Below, piece after piece: positions 31,826 through 40,190 of a stretch of DNA of 49,795 nucleotides. The notes beneath the pieces are model-generated. The model was given only the letters and a program-made list of their open reading frames with translations. It made no database searches and was not told where the DNA came from. The stretch lies in NCBI GenBank assembly GCA_002379855.1, contig DFUX01000068.1, forward strand, positions 1 through 49,795, in the 5' to 3' direction. This stretch comes from Cloacimonetes bacterium UBA4175 (GTDB lineage: Bacteria; Cloacimonadota; Cloacimonadia; Cloacimonadales; Cloacimonadaceae). The translations under genes and the position numbers were made by a program. Positions within the stretch are counted from its first letter, which is position 1, and every line of letters starts with the position of its first letter.

Positions 31826-31968
31826 TGGGAGCTTTTCGCCCTCATTCGCAAGAGGCAGATAAGTCTCTGTCTTCCTGGGGTCATCCTTAACCCGGTGAGG
31901 GATGACCTAAGGATGATGGCACCAAAGCCAGTAGCAGCAAGGGACGGAGCTATGAAGGATTATGCAGA
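31826..31968 (+). repeat. Dispersed intergenic repeat, long copy 3 (opposite orientation)
   Basis: The reverse complement matches the copies at 6807 and 14785: CTTCATAGCTCCGTCCCTTGC, GCTACTGGCTTTGG, CATCATCCTTAGGTCATCC, CTCACCGGGTTAAGGATGAC, GACTTATCTGCC. The alternating CG palindrome of the other two copies is replaced here by CCTCTTGCGAATGAGGG, while the CCCACGCAAAG flank of copy 2 is retained. It lies between the trxA terminator and tRNA-Arg. Confidence 0.9.
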
Positions 31969-32082
31969 AGGTTGCCGTTGTATTTGGCGAATGTAACGCT
32001 AATTTGTTTGCGTCCTATTCGTTTTCTGGTGAAAAGGTGGAAAGGTTTCCCGAAACAAGTCCACCAAGCTATATTATATGTC

Positions 32083-32147
32083 ATCACGGGCTGTCGGGGC
32101 ACCCGCCAAAGCGTGAAGCAGTTTGTCGGGGTGACTTGACCCGTGAT
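32083..32147. repeat. REP-like palindromic element
   Basis: Outer arms ATCACGGG and CCCGTGAT face each other across about 50 bases. The interior holds TGTCGGGG twice (direct) and GGTGACTTGACCCGTGATCC, which resembles the imperfect palindromes of REP/MITE-type intergenic elements in other bacteria. I find one copy in this window, so its repeat nature is inferred from form. Confidence 0.45.
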
Positions 32148-32227
32148 CCAGTCTTATAGGAATCACTCACATCCCAAAAGTGGTTGACAGAATAAGAGCC
32201 CGCAAAATCCTGCTCAAGAGATCCTGC

Positions 32228-32304
32228 GTCCCTGTAGCTCAGCTGGATAGAGTGGCACCCTCCGAAGGTGAAGGTCAGGCGTTCGAATCGCCTCAGGGAC
32301 GCCA
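32228..32304 (+). tRNA. tRNA-Arg (anticodon CCG)
   Basis: A 77-base cloverleaf: acceptor arms GTCCCTG/CAGGGAC fully paired, D arm GCTC...GAGT with one wobble, anticodon loop CTCCGAA reading CGG, T arm AGGCG/CGCCT with TTCGAAT, discriminator G and encoded CCA. The anticodon stem has a terminal G-A mismatch and four good pairs. A TTGACA lies at 32184-32189, about 40 bases upstream. Confidence 0.95.
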
Positions 32305-32325
32305 AACTTGGGTATCTGGACCTAC

Positions 32326-34104
32326 ATGCAAAACGAAGTCGTCATCACCTTAAACAACATCTCCAAACAGATCGGCAGCAAAGTGATCTTTTCCGGTCTG
32401 AACTTTGGCATCCATGCTCAGGATAAGATCGGGGTAGTGGGCGTGAACGGCTGTGGCAAAACCACGCTGCTCAGGCTGCTGACAGGCCTCACGGCTCCAA
32501 GCACGGGAGAAATAATCCTCCGCAAAGGGATCAAGGTCGGATACCTGATGCAGGACATCACCCTGGATGAAGAGCAACGGCTGTTGGAATACATCATGCC
32601 AACGCAAGCGGTCGCTGCAGAGAACGACGAGGAACACCGCTACAAAGCGATCCTGAGCACCTTGGGGATCGATGAATACGAAAAACCCCTGCGCCTCCTC
32701 TCTGGCGGCCAACGGCGCAAAGCCGACCTTGCCAGGGTGCTGGTGCAGGAACCCGATGTGCTGATACTGGATGAGCCCACCAACCATCTTGATCTGGACA
32801 CGATCGAGTGGTTACAGGATTACCTGGCTGAGACCAAAAAAACGGTGATCTTCGTAACCCACGACCGCTACTTTTTGGACGCGGTCTGCAACCGGATTCT
32901 GGAGTTGGATCATGGCTACTGCTATCTGTATGAAGGCAACTACACGGAGTATGTGCGGGGCAAGATGATCAGGGCAACCGATTCCCAGAGAAAGGAAACC
33001 CGCCGTCTGGCACAACTGAAAAAAGAAATGGACTGGCTGAACCGGGGAGCCAGAGCCCGCGCCACCAAACCAAAGAATCATGTGGACAGGGTGAAGGAGC
33101 TGCTCTCCAAATCATACCTGATCTCAAACCAGGATCTGGACATCTCGTTTCAGACCGACCGCCTGGGCAAGACCATCCTGGAACTGCACCGCCTGGGTAA
33201 AAGCTATGGATCCAAAGTGTTGTTCAAGGATATCGACCACAACTTTCAGGCTCTGGAGCGCATCGGCATCATCGGCGCAAATGGCTGCGGCAAAACAACG
33301 CTGCTGAAAATGATTGTCGGCGAGGTCGAACCCGACCAGGGAAAGATCAAAGTAGGGGTGAACACCCACTTTGCCTATTACCGCCAGGAGGACGAAAGCT
33401 TCGATCCCACCCTGAGTGTGTATGACTATATCGCCCAGTACGCGGAGGTGATCAAAACCCGCGACGGCAGCAAAGTGAGCGCGACGGAAATGCTCAAGCG
33501 ATTCCTGTTCGATGGCAAGATGCAGACCCAAAAACTGGGCTCGCTGTCCGGAGGTGAGCGGAAACGCCTGTACCTGCTCAAATCTCTGATGTTTGGGGCA
33601 AACTTCATTGTTCTGGACGAACCCACCAACGATCTGGATATCCGCACCCTGGAAATCCTGGAAGACTATCTGGACGCATTTTCAGGCTGCCTGCTGGTAG
33701 TATCCCACGACCGCTTCTTTCTGGACCGCACGGTTGACTATCTCTTTATTTTTGAAGGTACCTCGATACGCAAATTCCCCGGCAATTACTCCGACTATCT
33801 GTTGGTGAAAAAGTATCAAAAGGAAGAGACGGAGGAAAGGGAACGGTCAGCCACCGCAGCCAGGCCCAAGAGAATCCAGAAAGGATTGAACTACAACGAG
33901 CAGAGGGAGTTTGAACAATTAGGCTTGGAGATTGCGGCTCTGGAAGAGAAGATCCAAGAACTGGAAACGGGCCTGTCGTCTCAAAACTCCTCCCTGAGCC
34001 ATCTTGACTACTTAAAAATCAGTAGGGAACTGGAAGAACTGCAGCAAGATCACGATATCAAGCTACAGCGCTGGATCGAGCTAAGCGACAAAGCAGACGG
34101 TTGA
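32326..34104 (+). CDS. ABC-F family ATPase, Uup-like
   Basis: A soluble duplicated ABC ATPase that acts on ribosomes, not a transporter. In 592 residues, domain 1 has GVNGCGKTT, LSGGQRRK and LILDEPTNHLD; domain 2 has GANGCGKTT, LSGGERKR and IVLDEPTNDLD. Between them is the P-site tRNA interaction linker, rich in Arg/Lys (about 225-265). The C-terminal coiled coil (about 520-590, with EEKIQELETGL and ISRELEELQQDH) is the Uup-type domain. The ATG at 32326 lies 21 bases after the tRNA 3' end and has no strong ribosome-binding site; a TTG at 32308 is only three bases past it. Co-transcription with tRNA-Arg is likely. Confidence 0.9.
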   Translation: MQNEVVITLNNISKQIGSKVIFSGLNFGIHAQDKIGVVGVNGCGKTTLLRLLTGLTAPSTGEIILRKGIKVGYLMQDITLDEEQRLLEYIMPTQAVAAENDEEHRYKAILSTLGIDEYEKPLRLLSGGQRRKADLARVLVQEPDVLILDEPTNHLDLDTIEWLQDYLAETKKTVIFVTHDRYFLDAVCNRILELDHGYCYLYEGNYTEYVRGKMIRATDSQRKETRRLAQLKKEMDWLNRGARARATKPKNHVDRVKELLSKSYLISNQDLDISFQTDRLGKTILELHRLGKSYGSKVLFKDIDHNFQALERIGIIGANGCGKTTLLKMIVGEVEPDQGKIKVGVNTHFAYYRQEDESFDPTLSVYDYIAQYAEVIKTRDGSKVSATEMLKRFLFDGKMQTQKLGSLSGGERKRLYLLKSLMFGANFIVLDEPTNDLDIRTLEILEDYLDAFSGCLLVVSHDRFFLDRTVDYLFIFEGTSIRKFPGNYSDYLLVKKYQKEETEERERSATAARPKRIQKGLNYNEQREFEQLGLEIAALEEKIQELETGLSSQNSSLSHLDYLKISRELEELQQDHDIKLQRWIELSDKADG

Positions 34105-34133
34105 AATCTGTTGTCCTTGCCGCTGCAAGGCCA

Positions 34134-34616
34134 TTAGTGACGGTCTTTGTATTTTTCAAACCAGTCGTCAGCCCTGTTTGAAATCTCAAATAAATCGCTT
34201 TTGCTGAAATGCTGGTGGATAGTACTGATCTTTTGTTTGGCTGGAGTGTATTCGTTTCTGGCGGCAATGGTGAACCAATAATAGGCTTCCAACTGGCTTT
34301 TATCCACTCCCTTGCCCTCCAGATAGGCTTTGCCCAGATAGAACTGCGCTTCCCCTTGGTTGCGATAGCTGTACATCCTGAGTTTTTCAACGGCAGTGTC
34401 TATGTCGGATTTGATCTTGGCCTTCTCAAACAAGGCCACCGCTTCTTCCAGGGTTGTGACAGTGGTTGGCAGGGGAGCCGTATCCTCCCCCGCGGGAAGG
34501 TTTTCGGAGACCGGTACCGATAAAGAATCCACAATCTCAGGCTGGTTTTGTTTGGTTTTGCATCCCATAATAGCCAACACAAGGATCGCTAAACTTGCTA
34601 TCAACACTTTGCGCAT
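34134..34616 (-). CDS. Lipoprotein with Sel1-like repeats
   Basis: A 160-residue protein with a lipoprotein signal peptide: hydrophobic 4-17 and a lipobox-like AIMGC, so Cys18 or so would be acylated. After a Ser/Pro linker come helical repeats (about 60-160), including AQFYLGKAYLEGKGV and AYYWFTIAARNEY, of the Sel1/TPR type that bind proteins. It is the last gene of the minus-strand envelope operon, 15 bases after the propeller gene. The short stem CCTTGC/GCAAGG (34115-34130) between it and the convergent ABC-F gene may be a weak terminator. Confidence 0.82.
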   Translation of the reverse strand: MRKVLIASLAILVLAIMGCKTKQNQPEIVDSLSVPVSENLPAGEDTAPLPTTVTTLEEAVALFEKAKIKSDIDTAVEKLRMYSYRNQGEAQFYLGKAYLEGKGVDKSQLEAYYWFTIAARNEYTPAKQKISTIHQHFSKSDLFEISNRADDWFEKYKDRH

Positions 34617-34631
34617 GGTAAAACTCCGATT

Positions 34632-35567
34632 CTATCTGTATTGGTAGATCATCCAGCCGTCCTTGCCCAGGGCGAGGAAGACCAGATCCTTGTCCAAAGC
34701 TACGTCGTAGACAGAGGTGGTGGGGGGATAGATCGTATTCAGATCTTCAGCTTTCAAGGGATTGGATATGTTGTAAATCTTGACCCCGCCTTTTCCCAGC
34801 GCCACAAAGAGCCGGTTATCCTTGATCTCCAAGTCCAGGATATCATTGGAAAGCCGGGTTTGAAAGATCAATCTGGGATGTTTGAGGTCGTTCATATTTA
34901 TGGCCAGAAGCTTCTTACCCGCGCCGATCCAGGCGATGTCGCCATTCTTTGCCAGCACCGTGGCATCCGCTATCTCGTAATTGACACCCATACTTATGGG
35001 AAACTGGAGGTCGCTGATATCCACAGTTACCAGGCCAAAGTCGTTCAAGGCATATAGATATGGGTATTGGGCGATAAAATCGCGGATGCCCCATTTTTCA
35101 GAAAATGTGGACTTGATCTCGCGCATCCCACCCTTGCCGATATCGATAATGTCGATCCCTTTGAAGCGATCCGCCACATAAAGGATTGAGCCTTCCCGGG
35201 TGATTCTGTCGCCGATGATCTGATTGGTAAAGTAGATCCTGCCTGGGCTGGAGAGTGTGTCAACGCTGCTGATCTGGTTGGTGGGCTCTGTGCTGCAGAT
35301 ATAGATCTGATTGCTGCCCAGGACATTCACATCCTCTATCCGGAAAGAGGAATGGAACACTCCTTCCAAACGTGGTTGCAAAGGATTGAAGATGGAATAG
35401 GCCCACAAGTAATTTTGGCTGCTAAGCACCACTTGGTCTTCACTGCAGACAACCATATAGGGTTGGATGTTTTTGAAGTGAGCCAGTTGATAAAGATATC
35501 TGTCGTCGATGGCCGACAAAGCGGCTATCAGGCAGAGCAACAGGATGATGAGGGAGTAGATTTTCAT
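34632..35567 (-). CDS. Exported beta-propeller protein (LVIVD-like repeats)
   Basis: A 311-residue protein with a signal peptide (1-17). Repeats of about 40-45 residues follow, each with a hydrophobic strand, a turn and a motif such as GIDIIDIGKGG, GLVTVDISDLQFP, KLLAINMNDLKHP or GVKIYNISNPLKA. This is the LVIVD-type pattern of a six- or seven-bladed propeller. Such proteins are periplasmic or surface scaffolds; no catalytic residues are evident. It starts two bases after the MoxR gene and is presumably made with it. Confidence 0.82.
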   Translation of the reverse strand: MKIYSLIILLLCLIAALSAIDDRYLYQLAHFKNIQPYMVVCSEDQVVLSSQNYLWAYSIFNPLQPRLEGVFHSSFRIEDVNVLGSNQIYICSTEPTNQISSVDTLSSPGRIYFTNQIIGDRITREGSILYVADRFKGIDIIDIGKGGMREIKSTFSEKWGIRDFIAQYPYLYALNDFGLVTVDISDLQFPISMGVNYEIADATVLAKNGDIAWIGAGKKLLAINMNDLKHPRLIFQTRLSNDILDLEIKDNRLFVALGKGGVKIYNISNPLKAEDLNTIYPPTTSVYDVALDKDLVFLALGKDGWMIYQYR

Positions 35568-35569
35568 GG

Positions 35570-36550
35570 TTACTCCAATAATTGCTTGATGATCTCGCCC
35601 ACTTTGATCCCTTCCGCTTCAGCCGCAAAAGATTTCAGGATACGGTGGCTTAGCACAGGAACCGCCACTGCGCGCACATCCTCTTCAGCCGGGGTAAGCC
35701 TTCCATCCAAAGCCGCCCTGGCCTTTGCCGCCAATACCAGATATTGGCTGGCGCGAGGGCCGGCTCCCCAGTTGATCAGTTTCCTGAGTTCAGCTTTGCT
35801 CCCAGGATCGCCGGGACGCGTACTGCGTGCCAGTTTTACGGCGTATTCCAGCACGTGGTTAGAAAGCGGCATGTTGCGGATGGCGTTTTGAAATTGGATG
35901 ATCGTCTCAGCGGAAAGCAAAGCCTGGGGTTCTTCCAATTGGGCTCCTGTGGTTGATTGCACAATTGCCAGTTCCTCCTCATAGGAGGGATAGTCTATAC
36001 CGATATACAGCATGAAGCGGTCAAGCTGCGCTTCCGGTAGGGGGTAGGTTCCCTCCTGCTCGATAGGATTCTGGGTGGCCATCACGATGAATGGCAGATC
36101 AAGGGGACGGGTGGTATTCCCGCTGCTGACCTGATACTCCTGCATCGCTTGCAGCAGAGCCGCCTGTGTCTTGGGAGGAGTGCGGTTGATCTCGTCAGCC
36201 AGGATGATGTTTGCAAAGATGGGTCCTTTGATGTATTTGAATTCGCGCTCTCCGGTGACGCTTCCAGTCACCAGAATATCGCTGCCGGTAATATCCGAGG
36301 GCATTAGATCGGGAGTGAATTGGATGCGTCCAAAACTCAGGTTCAGGGCTTTGGCAATGGTGGAGATCAGCAGGGTCTTTGCCAGGCCAGGCACTCCCTC
36401 GATGAGCATATGGCCATTGGCAAAAAGCCCGATAAGCACCTGCTCAACCACTTTATCCTGGCCAATAATCGTCTTCCTGATCTGCTTCAGCAGTTCTTCT
36501 TTTGCCGTCTTCAGCTCTGTGATTTGTTGTATCATTGTCTCACTGTTCAT
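35570..36550 (-). CDS. MoxR-family AAA+ ATPase
   Basis: A 326-residue AAA+ ATPase: Walker A GVPGLAKTLL (about 42-51), Walker B IILADEINRTPP (about 104-115), sensor 1 MATQNPIEQEGTYPLPEAQL (about 145-164) and a C-terminal lid. MoxR proteins are chaperones that usually act with DUF58 and von Willebrand A-domain proteins encoded next to them; neither is present here. Instead it lies between a flippase-like membrane protein and an exported propeller. The ATG at 36550 has GGAGAT seven bases upstream and overlaps the preceding gene by 11 bases. Confidence 0.92.
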   Translation of the reverse strand: MNSETMIQQITELKTAKEELLKQIRKTIIGQDKVVEQVLIGLFANGHMLIEGVPGLAKTLLISTIAKALNLSFGRIQFTPDLMPSDITGSDILVTGSVTGEREFKYIKGPIFANIILADEINRTPPKTQAALLQAMQEYQVSSGNTTRPLDLPFIVMATQNPIEQEGTYPLPEAQLDRFMLYIGIDYPSYEEELAIVQSTTGAQLEEPQALLSAETIIQFQNAIRNMPLSNHVLEYAVKLARSTRPGDPGSKAELRKLINWGAGPRASQYLVLAAKARAALDGRLTPAEEDVRAVAVPVLSHRILKSFAAEAEGIKVGEIIKQLLE

Positions 36551-37553
36551 AAATCTTATCTCCACTAAGAATAGCTGTAATTATCTGGCGACCACTCAAG
36601 GCGATTGCCGCAATACCCACAACACTCATCAAAAAGGCGGTAAGCATGTGGGCGAACGCCATAATCGCGGAGGCATCCTGTCTTGTCAATGCAAATCCCA
36701 CCGAAAAGATAATGATCATCATCCATTCATTGCTTCCAAGTTGGGCCGGAGGCTGGGGAAGAGCGTAGGACAGATTTATCAGCGTGTAGCCAAACAGCAC
36801 TTTCAGGAAAGGCAATTGCACACTGAACGCCTGAAAAAGCAGATAAAAATATAGCCCGTCCAAAAGCACCCCCAAAGCTGTGAGGGCAAGTGCGGAGAGC
36901 AATCTGGTCCAACGGTGTTCAAAAACGTTCAGTCCGCTGATAAATATCTCGATGTAGCGGTTGATCTTGTCCCTGGCAGACCCTGGCAACCAGGCAAACA
37001 AACCTTTGATAAAACCCACCACCCCCTTTTTCCTCCGTGCAGCCAGCAGCAACATGATCAGCGACAGGGCAAAAACCAGGGCAAGCAAGGAAAGCAATGC
37101 GATCATACCGCTGGAAAACTTTATACCCAAAAAGGGAAGCATGGCCAACACAAAGAAAATACCCACAGTATCAAATGTTTTATCTATGAAAATGGACGGC
37201 AAGACTCTCAGGATCGGAACTCCATGGTTGCGCTTGACAAACCAGGCCTTGACCAATTCTCCCAATCGGATGGGAATAACGTAGTTCACCCAGTTGCCTC
37301 CCATGCTGTAGAGCCAAGTGCGCCACCAGGAAAGCGCCACATCCTTTCGCAAGAGGAGATTCCAGCGCAGACTGCGGATCAGGTAAGCCCCCAGGTAAAA
37401 AAGCGATGCCCAGACCACCAGTTCCAAGCGCACCTGCTCGATCTTGCGTATCAGCAGGTCGATATCGATATACTTCAACCACAAAGCAAGCAACAGCAGC
37501 CCGACAGCAAGCCCCAGAAGCAAAGACAGCAGACGCTTGCGGGATAATTTCAT
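36540..37553 (-). CDS. Flippase-like membrane protein (LPG synthase TM domain family)
   Basis: A 337-residue polytopic protein (about eight helices) of the UPF0104/lysylphosphatidylglycerol synthase TM family (PF03706), which flips or handles polar lipids. Typical features: N-terminal LLSLLLGLAVGLLLLAL, RSLRWNLLLR (about 60-69), GNWVNYVIPIRLGELVKAW (about 80-98) and the late YALPQPPAQLGSNE motif. The soluble aminoacyl-transferase domain is absent, as in stand-alone members. The start is uncertain: ATG 37553 precedes the first helix; a TTG at 37583 would add 10 polar residues and overlap the methyltransferase gene. Confidence 0.85.
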   Translation of the reverse strand: MKLSRKRLLSLLLGLAVGLLLLALWLKYIDIDLLIRKIEQVRLELVVWASLFYLGAYLIRSLRWNLLLRKDVALSWWRTWLYSMGGNWVNYVIPIRLGELVKAWFVKRNHGVPILRVLPSIFIDKTFDTVGIFFVLAMLPFLGIKFSSGMIALLSLLALVFALSLIMLLLAARRKKGVVGFIKGLFAWLPGSARDKINRYIEIFISGLNVFEHRWTRLLSALALTALGVLLDGLYFYLLFQAFSVQLPFLKVLFGYTLINLSYALPQPPAQLGSNEWMMIIIFSVGFALTRQDASAIMAFAHMLTAFLMSVVGIAAIALSGRQIITAILSGDKIYEQ

Positions 37554-37563
37554 CCTGACCCGC

Positions 37564-38421
37564 TTATCTCCGCTCTCGATCAAAGACCATGTGGTAATGA
37601 TGAGCCCAATATTTCTTCCAGACGCGCGGCGCGAACTTCTCCAGCCAATTATGTTTCATCATCCTGGAAGAGAAGTCAGGATCTTTGCCCGCGTAGTGGT
37701 CGAGTATCGAAAGGGGAGCTTTGCGAGCGTCACTGCCTCTTTTGCGGATCAGGGAACCGAGCGCTGCCGGCAGCCATTTTGCCAGCAAATCTTCCTTGGC
37801 CATACCGATATCCGGCCAGGGAGGGCAATCGAACCATCCCGCCTCACGCAGTTTCCAGCCTAACTTGCTCAGGATAAATATAATAGACTTGCGGTCGATA
37901 TTGCCCAGGCGCAGATCAGGATACTTTTGGGGAGAGTAGTCTTTGATCTGCATTTTATATCCGAGCCCGGTGATGTTTGGTACGCTGATGAATATCACCT
38001 TGTCCGTAACGCGGCTAACTTCCCGCAAAAAGCAAGGCAAATCCTGCGCAAACCACAACGCCGAAAAAGAGAAATACATGTCAATGCTGGAATCCGGATA
38101 GTCCAACTTGCGGTAATCTCTGTTATAAGCAGTTTGCAGAGGTCTCCCCAGTTCACTCCATAGCTTGCCGATCAGATCAAGCCTGCGTTCGTCGTGGTCT
38201 TCCAAATAGACCCGAATGCCAAGATCAGCCAAAGAGAGCAAGTTTATGCCACTGATACCGGTAAATCCAAAAGAGGGGGATTCAAGAACGCTTTTCACCC
38301 CATACCGATCAGCAGTTCTTTTCAGCAGATCATTAATGACCACCCGCTCATATGAAGAACCCAATCCCTCATGGGGATCTGTGAAGTATTTTTCCCAGTC
38401 GTTGATGATAGGAATGGCCAT
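37564..38421 (-). CDS. SAM-dependent methyltransferase, class I
   Basis: A 285-residue protein with a degenerate Rossmann methyltransferase fold: VLESPSFGFTGISGINLLSL (about 46-65) stands at motif I, YLEDHDERRL at motif II, and SSIDMYFSFSALWFAQDL followed by FLREVSRV is typical of methyltransferase-11/29 members. The C-terminal 100 residues are basic and rich in Trp (WKKYWAHHYHM), perhaps for membrane contact. The substrate is unknown; context points to a lipid or lipid-linked sugar. Start and SDR stop share one base. Confidence 0.75.
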   Translation of the reverse strand: MAIPIINDWEKYFTDPHEGLGSSYERVVINDLLKRTADRYGVKSVLESPSFGFTGISGINLLSLADLGIRVYLEDHDERRLDLIGKLWSELGRPLQTAYNRDYRKLDYPDSSIDMYFSFSALWFAQDLPCFLREVSRVTDKVIFISVPNITGLGYKMQIKDYSPQKYPDLRLGNIDRKSIIFILSKLGWKLREAGWFDCPPWPDIGMAKEDLLAKWLPAALGSLIRKRGSDARKAPLSILDHYAGKDPDFSSRMMKHNWLEKFAPRVWKKYWAHHYHMVFDRERR

Positions 38422-39395
38422 TATTTCTCCAGAAACTCAGCGATAACGATCTGTATTCCAGGGATGGTGAAGGTTTCCGGCAGGCGCATTAGCTCATAGG
38501 TAGGATCCACCTGGTAGAACCAGGAGCGTGAGATAAGTTGGAAGCGGCTCACCCAGAGCTCGTTTTTCATCTTTTTGGCAAGCCATTCCCCCATCCTGAA
38601 AAAGCGCCGGTCAAAGCGAAAGAGCCCGCGATAATTGGCGCCGTGTACCTGGCGTGAGATAAAGTTTACCAACTCATTCAGTTGAACCGGATCACGGTCG
38701 GCAACATTCAGGCTCAGACCCGGGGAAAACTCGTTTTTCAGCAGCCAGGTGAAAGCCGCAGTGATCGTGTCAATATGGCAAAGATGGATCCACACTCTCT
38801 TGTCAATCAAGGGAAACCTGTTCATACTGACCAGGCGCACCAGTTGATAGGGGAACCCCTTGTCTCCCGTGCCATAGGTAATCGAAGGCCGCAAAATGGC
38901 TGCATCGAGGCCTTTCATCACTGCCCGGTTGATAACCTTTTCTGACTCTATCTTGGTGAAGTGGTAATAGTTATCGGGATTGCGCTCCGTCTCGTTGTTG
39001 GCGGGCAATTCCTCGGGAATGGCTCCAAAAACTCCCACTGAAGAACAGAAGATCAGCTTGGCGCGGTTTTCCAGACAGTACTCCGCAAACTGCTCGGTGC
39101 TATGCAGATTAGCTTTGAGATATTCATCGCGTGAAAACTTGCGTCCTCCGCGTAACGCTCCGATATGAAGGATGCAATCAAAGCGATTCTTCCAGATGTA
39201 ATCCTTCAGGGCAGGGATATCAGCCAAATCCAGGTTGACAATCTCAACGGCATTTTGGAATTCTGCATAACGCTTGGTTTCGGTCCCCGGCCTCACCAAA
39301 GCTGTGACTTCAGAGTCCAGTTTTTCGGCCAGAATCGAACGCAACACCGACCTGCCGATCAAGCCGGTGACCCCTGTTATCAAGAGCCTCGGCAT
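38421..39395 (-). CDS. NAD-dependent epimerase/dehydratase (extended SDR)
   Basis: A 324-residue extended short-chain dehydrogenase. It has an N-terminal GVTGLIGRSV (8-17) for NAD(P), DLADIPAL, LHIGALRGGRK and the active-site FCSSVGVFG...YYHFTKIESEK with YxxxK near 143-147. Likely acts on a nucleotide-sugar or a lipid-linked keto/hydroxy group. Because a serine palmitoyltransferase is encoded in the same window, a role in sphingoid-lipid reduction is conceivable, but nothing in the motifs singles it out. It starts immediately after the PHP phosphatase stop (TAAATG). Confidence 0.85.
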   Translation of the reverse strand: MPRLLITGVTGLIGRSVLRSILAEKLDSEVTALVRPGTETKRYAEFQNAVEIVNLDLADIPALKDYIWKNRFDCILHIGALRGGRKFSRDEYLKANLHSTEQFAEYCLENRAKLIFCSSVGVFGAIPEELPANNETERNPDNYYHFTKIESEKVINRAVMKGLDAAILRPSITYGTGDKGFPYQLVRLVSMNRFPLIDKRVWIHLCHIDTITAAFTWLLKNEFSPGLSLNVADRDPVQLNELVNFISRQVHGANYRGLFRFDRRFFRMGEWLAKKMKNELWVSRFQLISRSWFYQVDPTYELMRLPETFTIPGIQIVIAEFLEK

Positions 39396-40187
39396 TTAAT
39401 GGAATATCCTGCGCCAAAGGCTCTTTTTGCGGCGATGGGAATGGGAATAGCTCGGCTGTATGTACACATATTTGTAGGGTATGGGTTTGTTGTCCAGGAT
39501 CATTTGCGGAAACTCTGTGGACAGCAGTTCCACCACATGCTCGTCCAGATCATCCCGCAGAAGCTCCAAAGCTTTAAAATATGACCCGTATGGCACACGG
39601 GCATGGTCGTCGGATCCAATTAAATGAGCCCAACCATTACGCATCAATATCCATGCAGTCTGACGGACTTTTTCACCATACTGCCCCAACAGGCTTCCAG
39701 AATTGATTTGAATATAGATATTGTTGCCGATCAGATGCCGCGCATCTCTGGGGTGTTTCATTATACTCACATACCGTTCAGCGTGTGCCAGAATCGGCTT
39801 GTATCCTTTGCGCAGGAGGGGGAAGATGTAATTGTAAAAATCTTCCGGCAACCCGTTCAAGTCGGATTCCACCATTATATACCGCGAGTTGCCCATTACC
39901 AGGTTATTTTTCTCAATATCTGCCAGAATATTGGGTTGGACAAATATCTCGAATCCGGCATGCAGGTGCAACTTCAAACCATTTTCCGCGCACTTAGTCT
40001 GCATGGCGGATAATTTCTCATCATAATCCGAGCGGTCATACTTGTATAAACCGCGCATAAAATGGGAAGTTAGGAAAGCATCCGTGATACCCCCGTCATC
40101 CATCAGCTTCATCTGTTGAAGCGATTTCTCAGCACTATCGGAACCGTCATCTATTTGGGGGAGTAAATGACAATGAACATCGATCAT
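39396..40187 (-). CDS. PHP-family protein tyrosine phosphatase (CpsB/YwqE-like)
   Basis: A 263-residue metal-dependent phosphatase of the PHP superfamily. The opening MIDVHCHLLPQIDDGS is the CpsB/YwqE hallmark (HxH metal site); FLTSHF, LHAGFEIF, ILAHAERY and GSDDHAR supply the remaining ligands in order. In capsule loci these enzymes dephosphorylate the bacterial tyrosine kinase that controls polysaccharide chain length. No tyrosine kinase or polymerase gene is visible here, so either it acts in trans or it has another target. It ends with a basic tail. Confidence 0.92.
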   Translation of the reverse strand: MIDVHCHLLPQIDDGSDSAEKSLQQMKLMDDGGITDAFLTSHFMRGLYKYDRSDYDEKLSAMQTKCAENGLKLHLHAGFEIFVQPNILADIEKNNLVMGNSRYIMVESDLNGLPEDFYNYIFPLLRKGYKPILAHAERYVSIMKHPRDARHLIGNNIYIQINSGSLLGQYGEKVRQTAWILMRNGWAHLIGSDDHARVPYGSYFKALELLRDDLDEHVVELLSTEFPQMILDNKPIPYKYVYIQPSYSHSHRRKKSLWRRIFH

Positions 40188-40190
40188 TAC

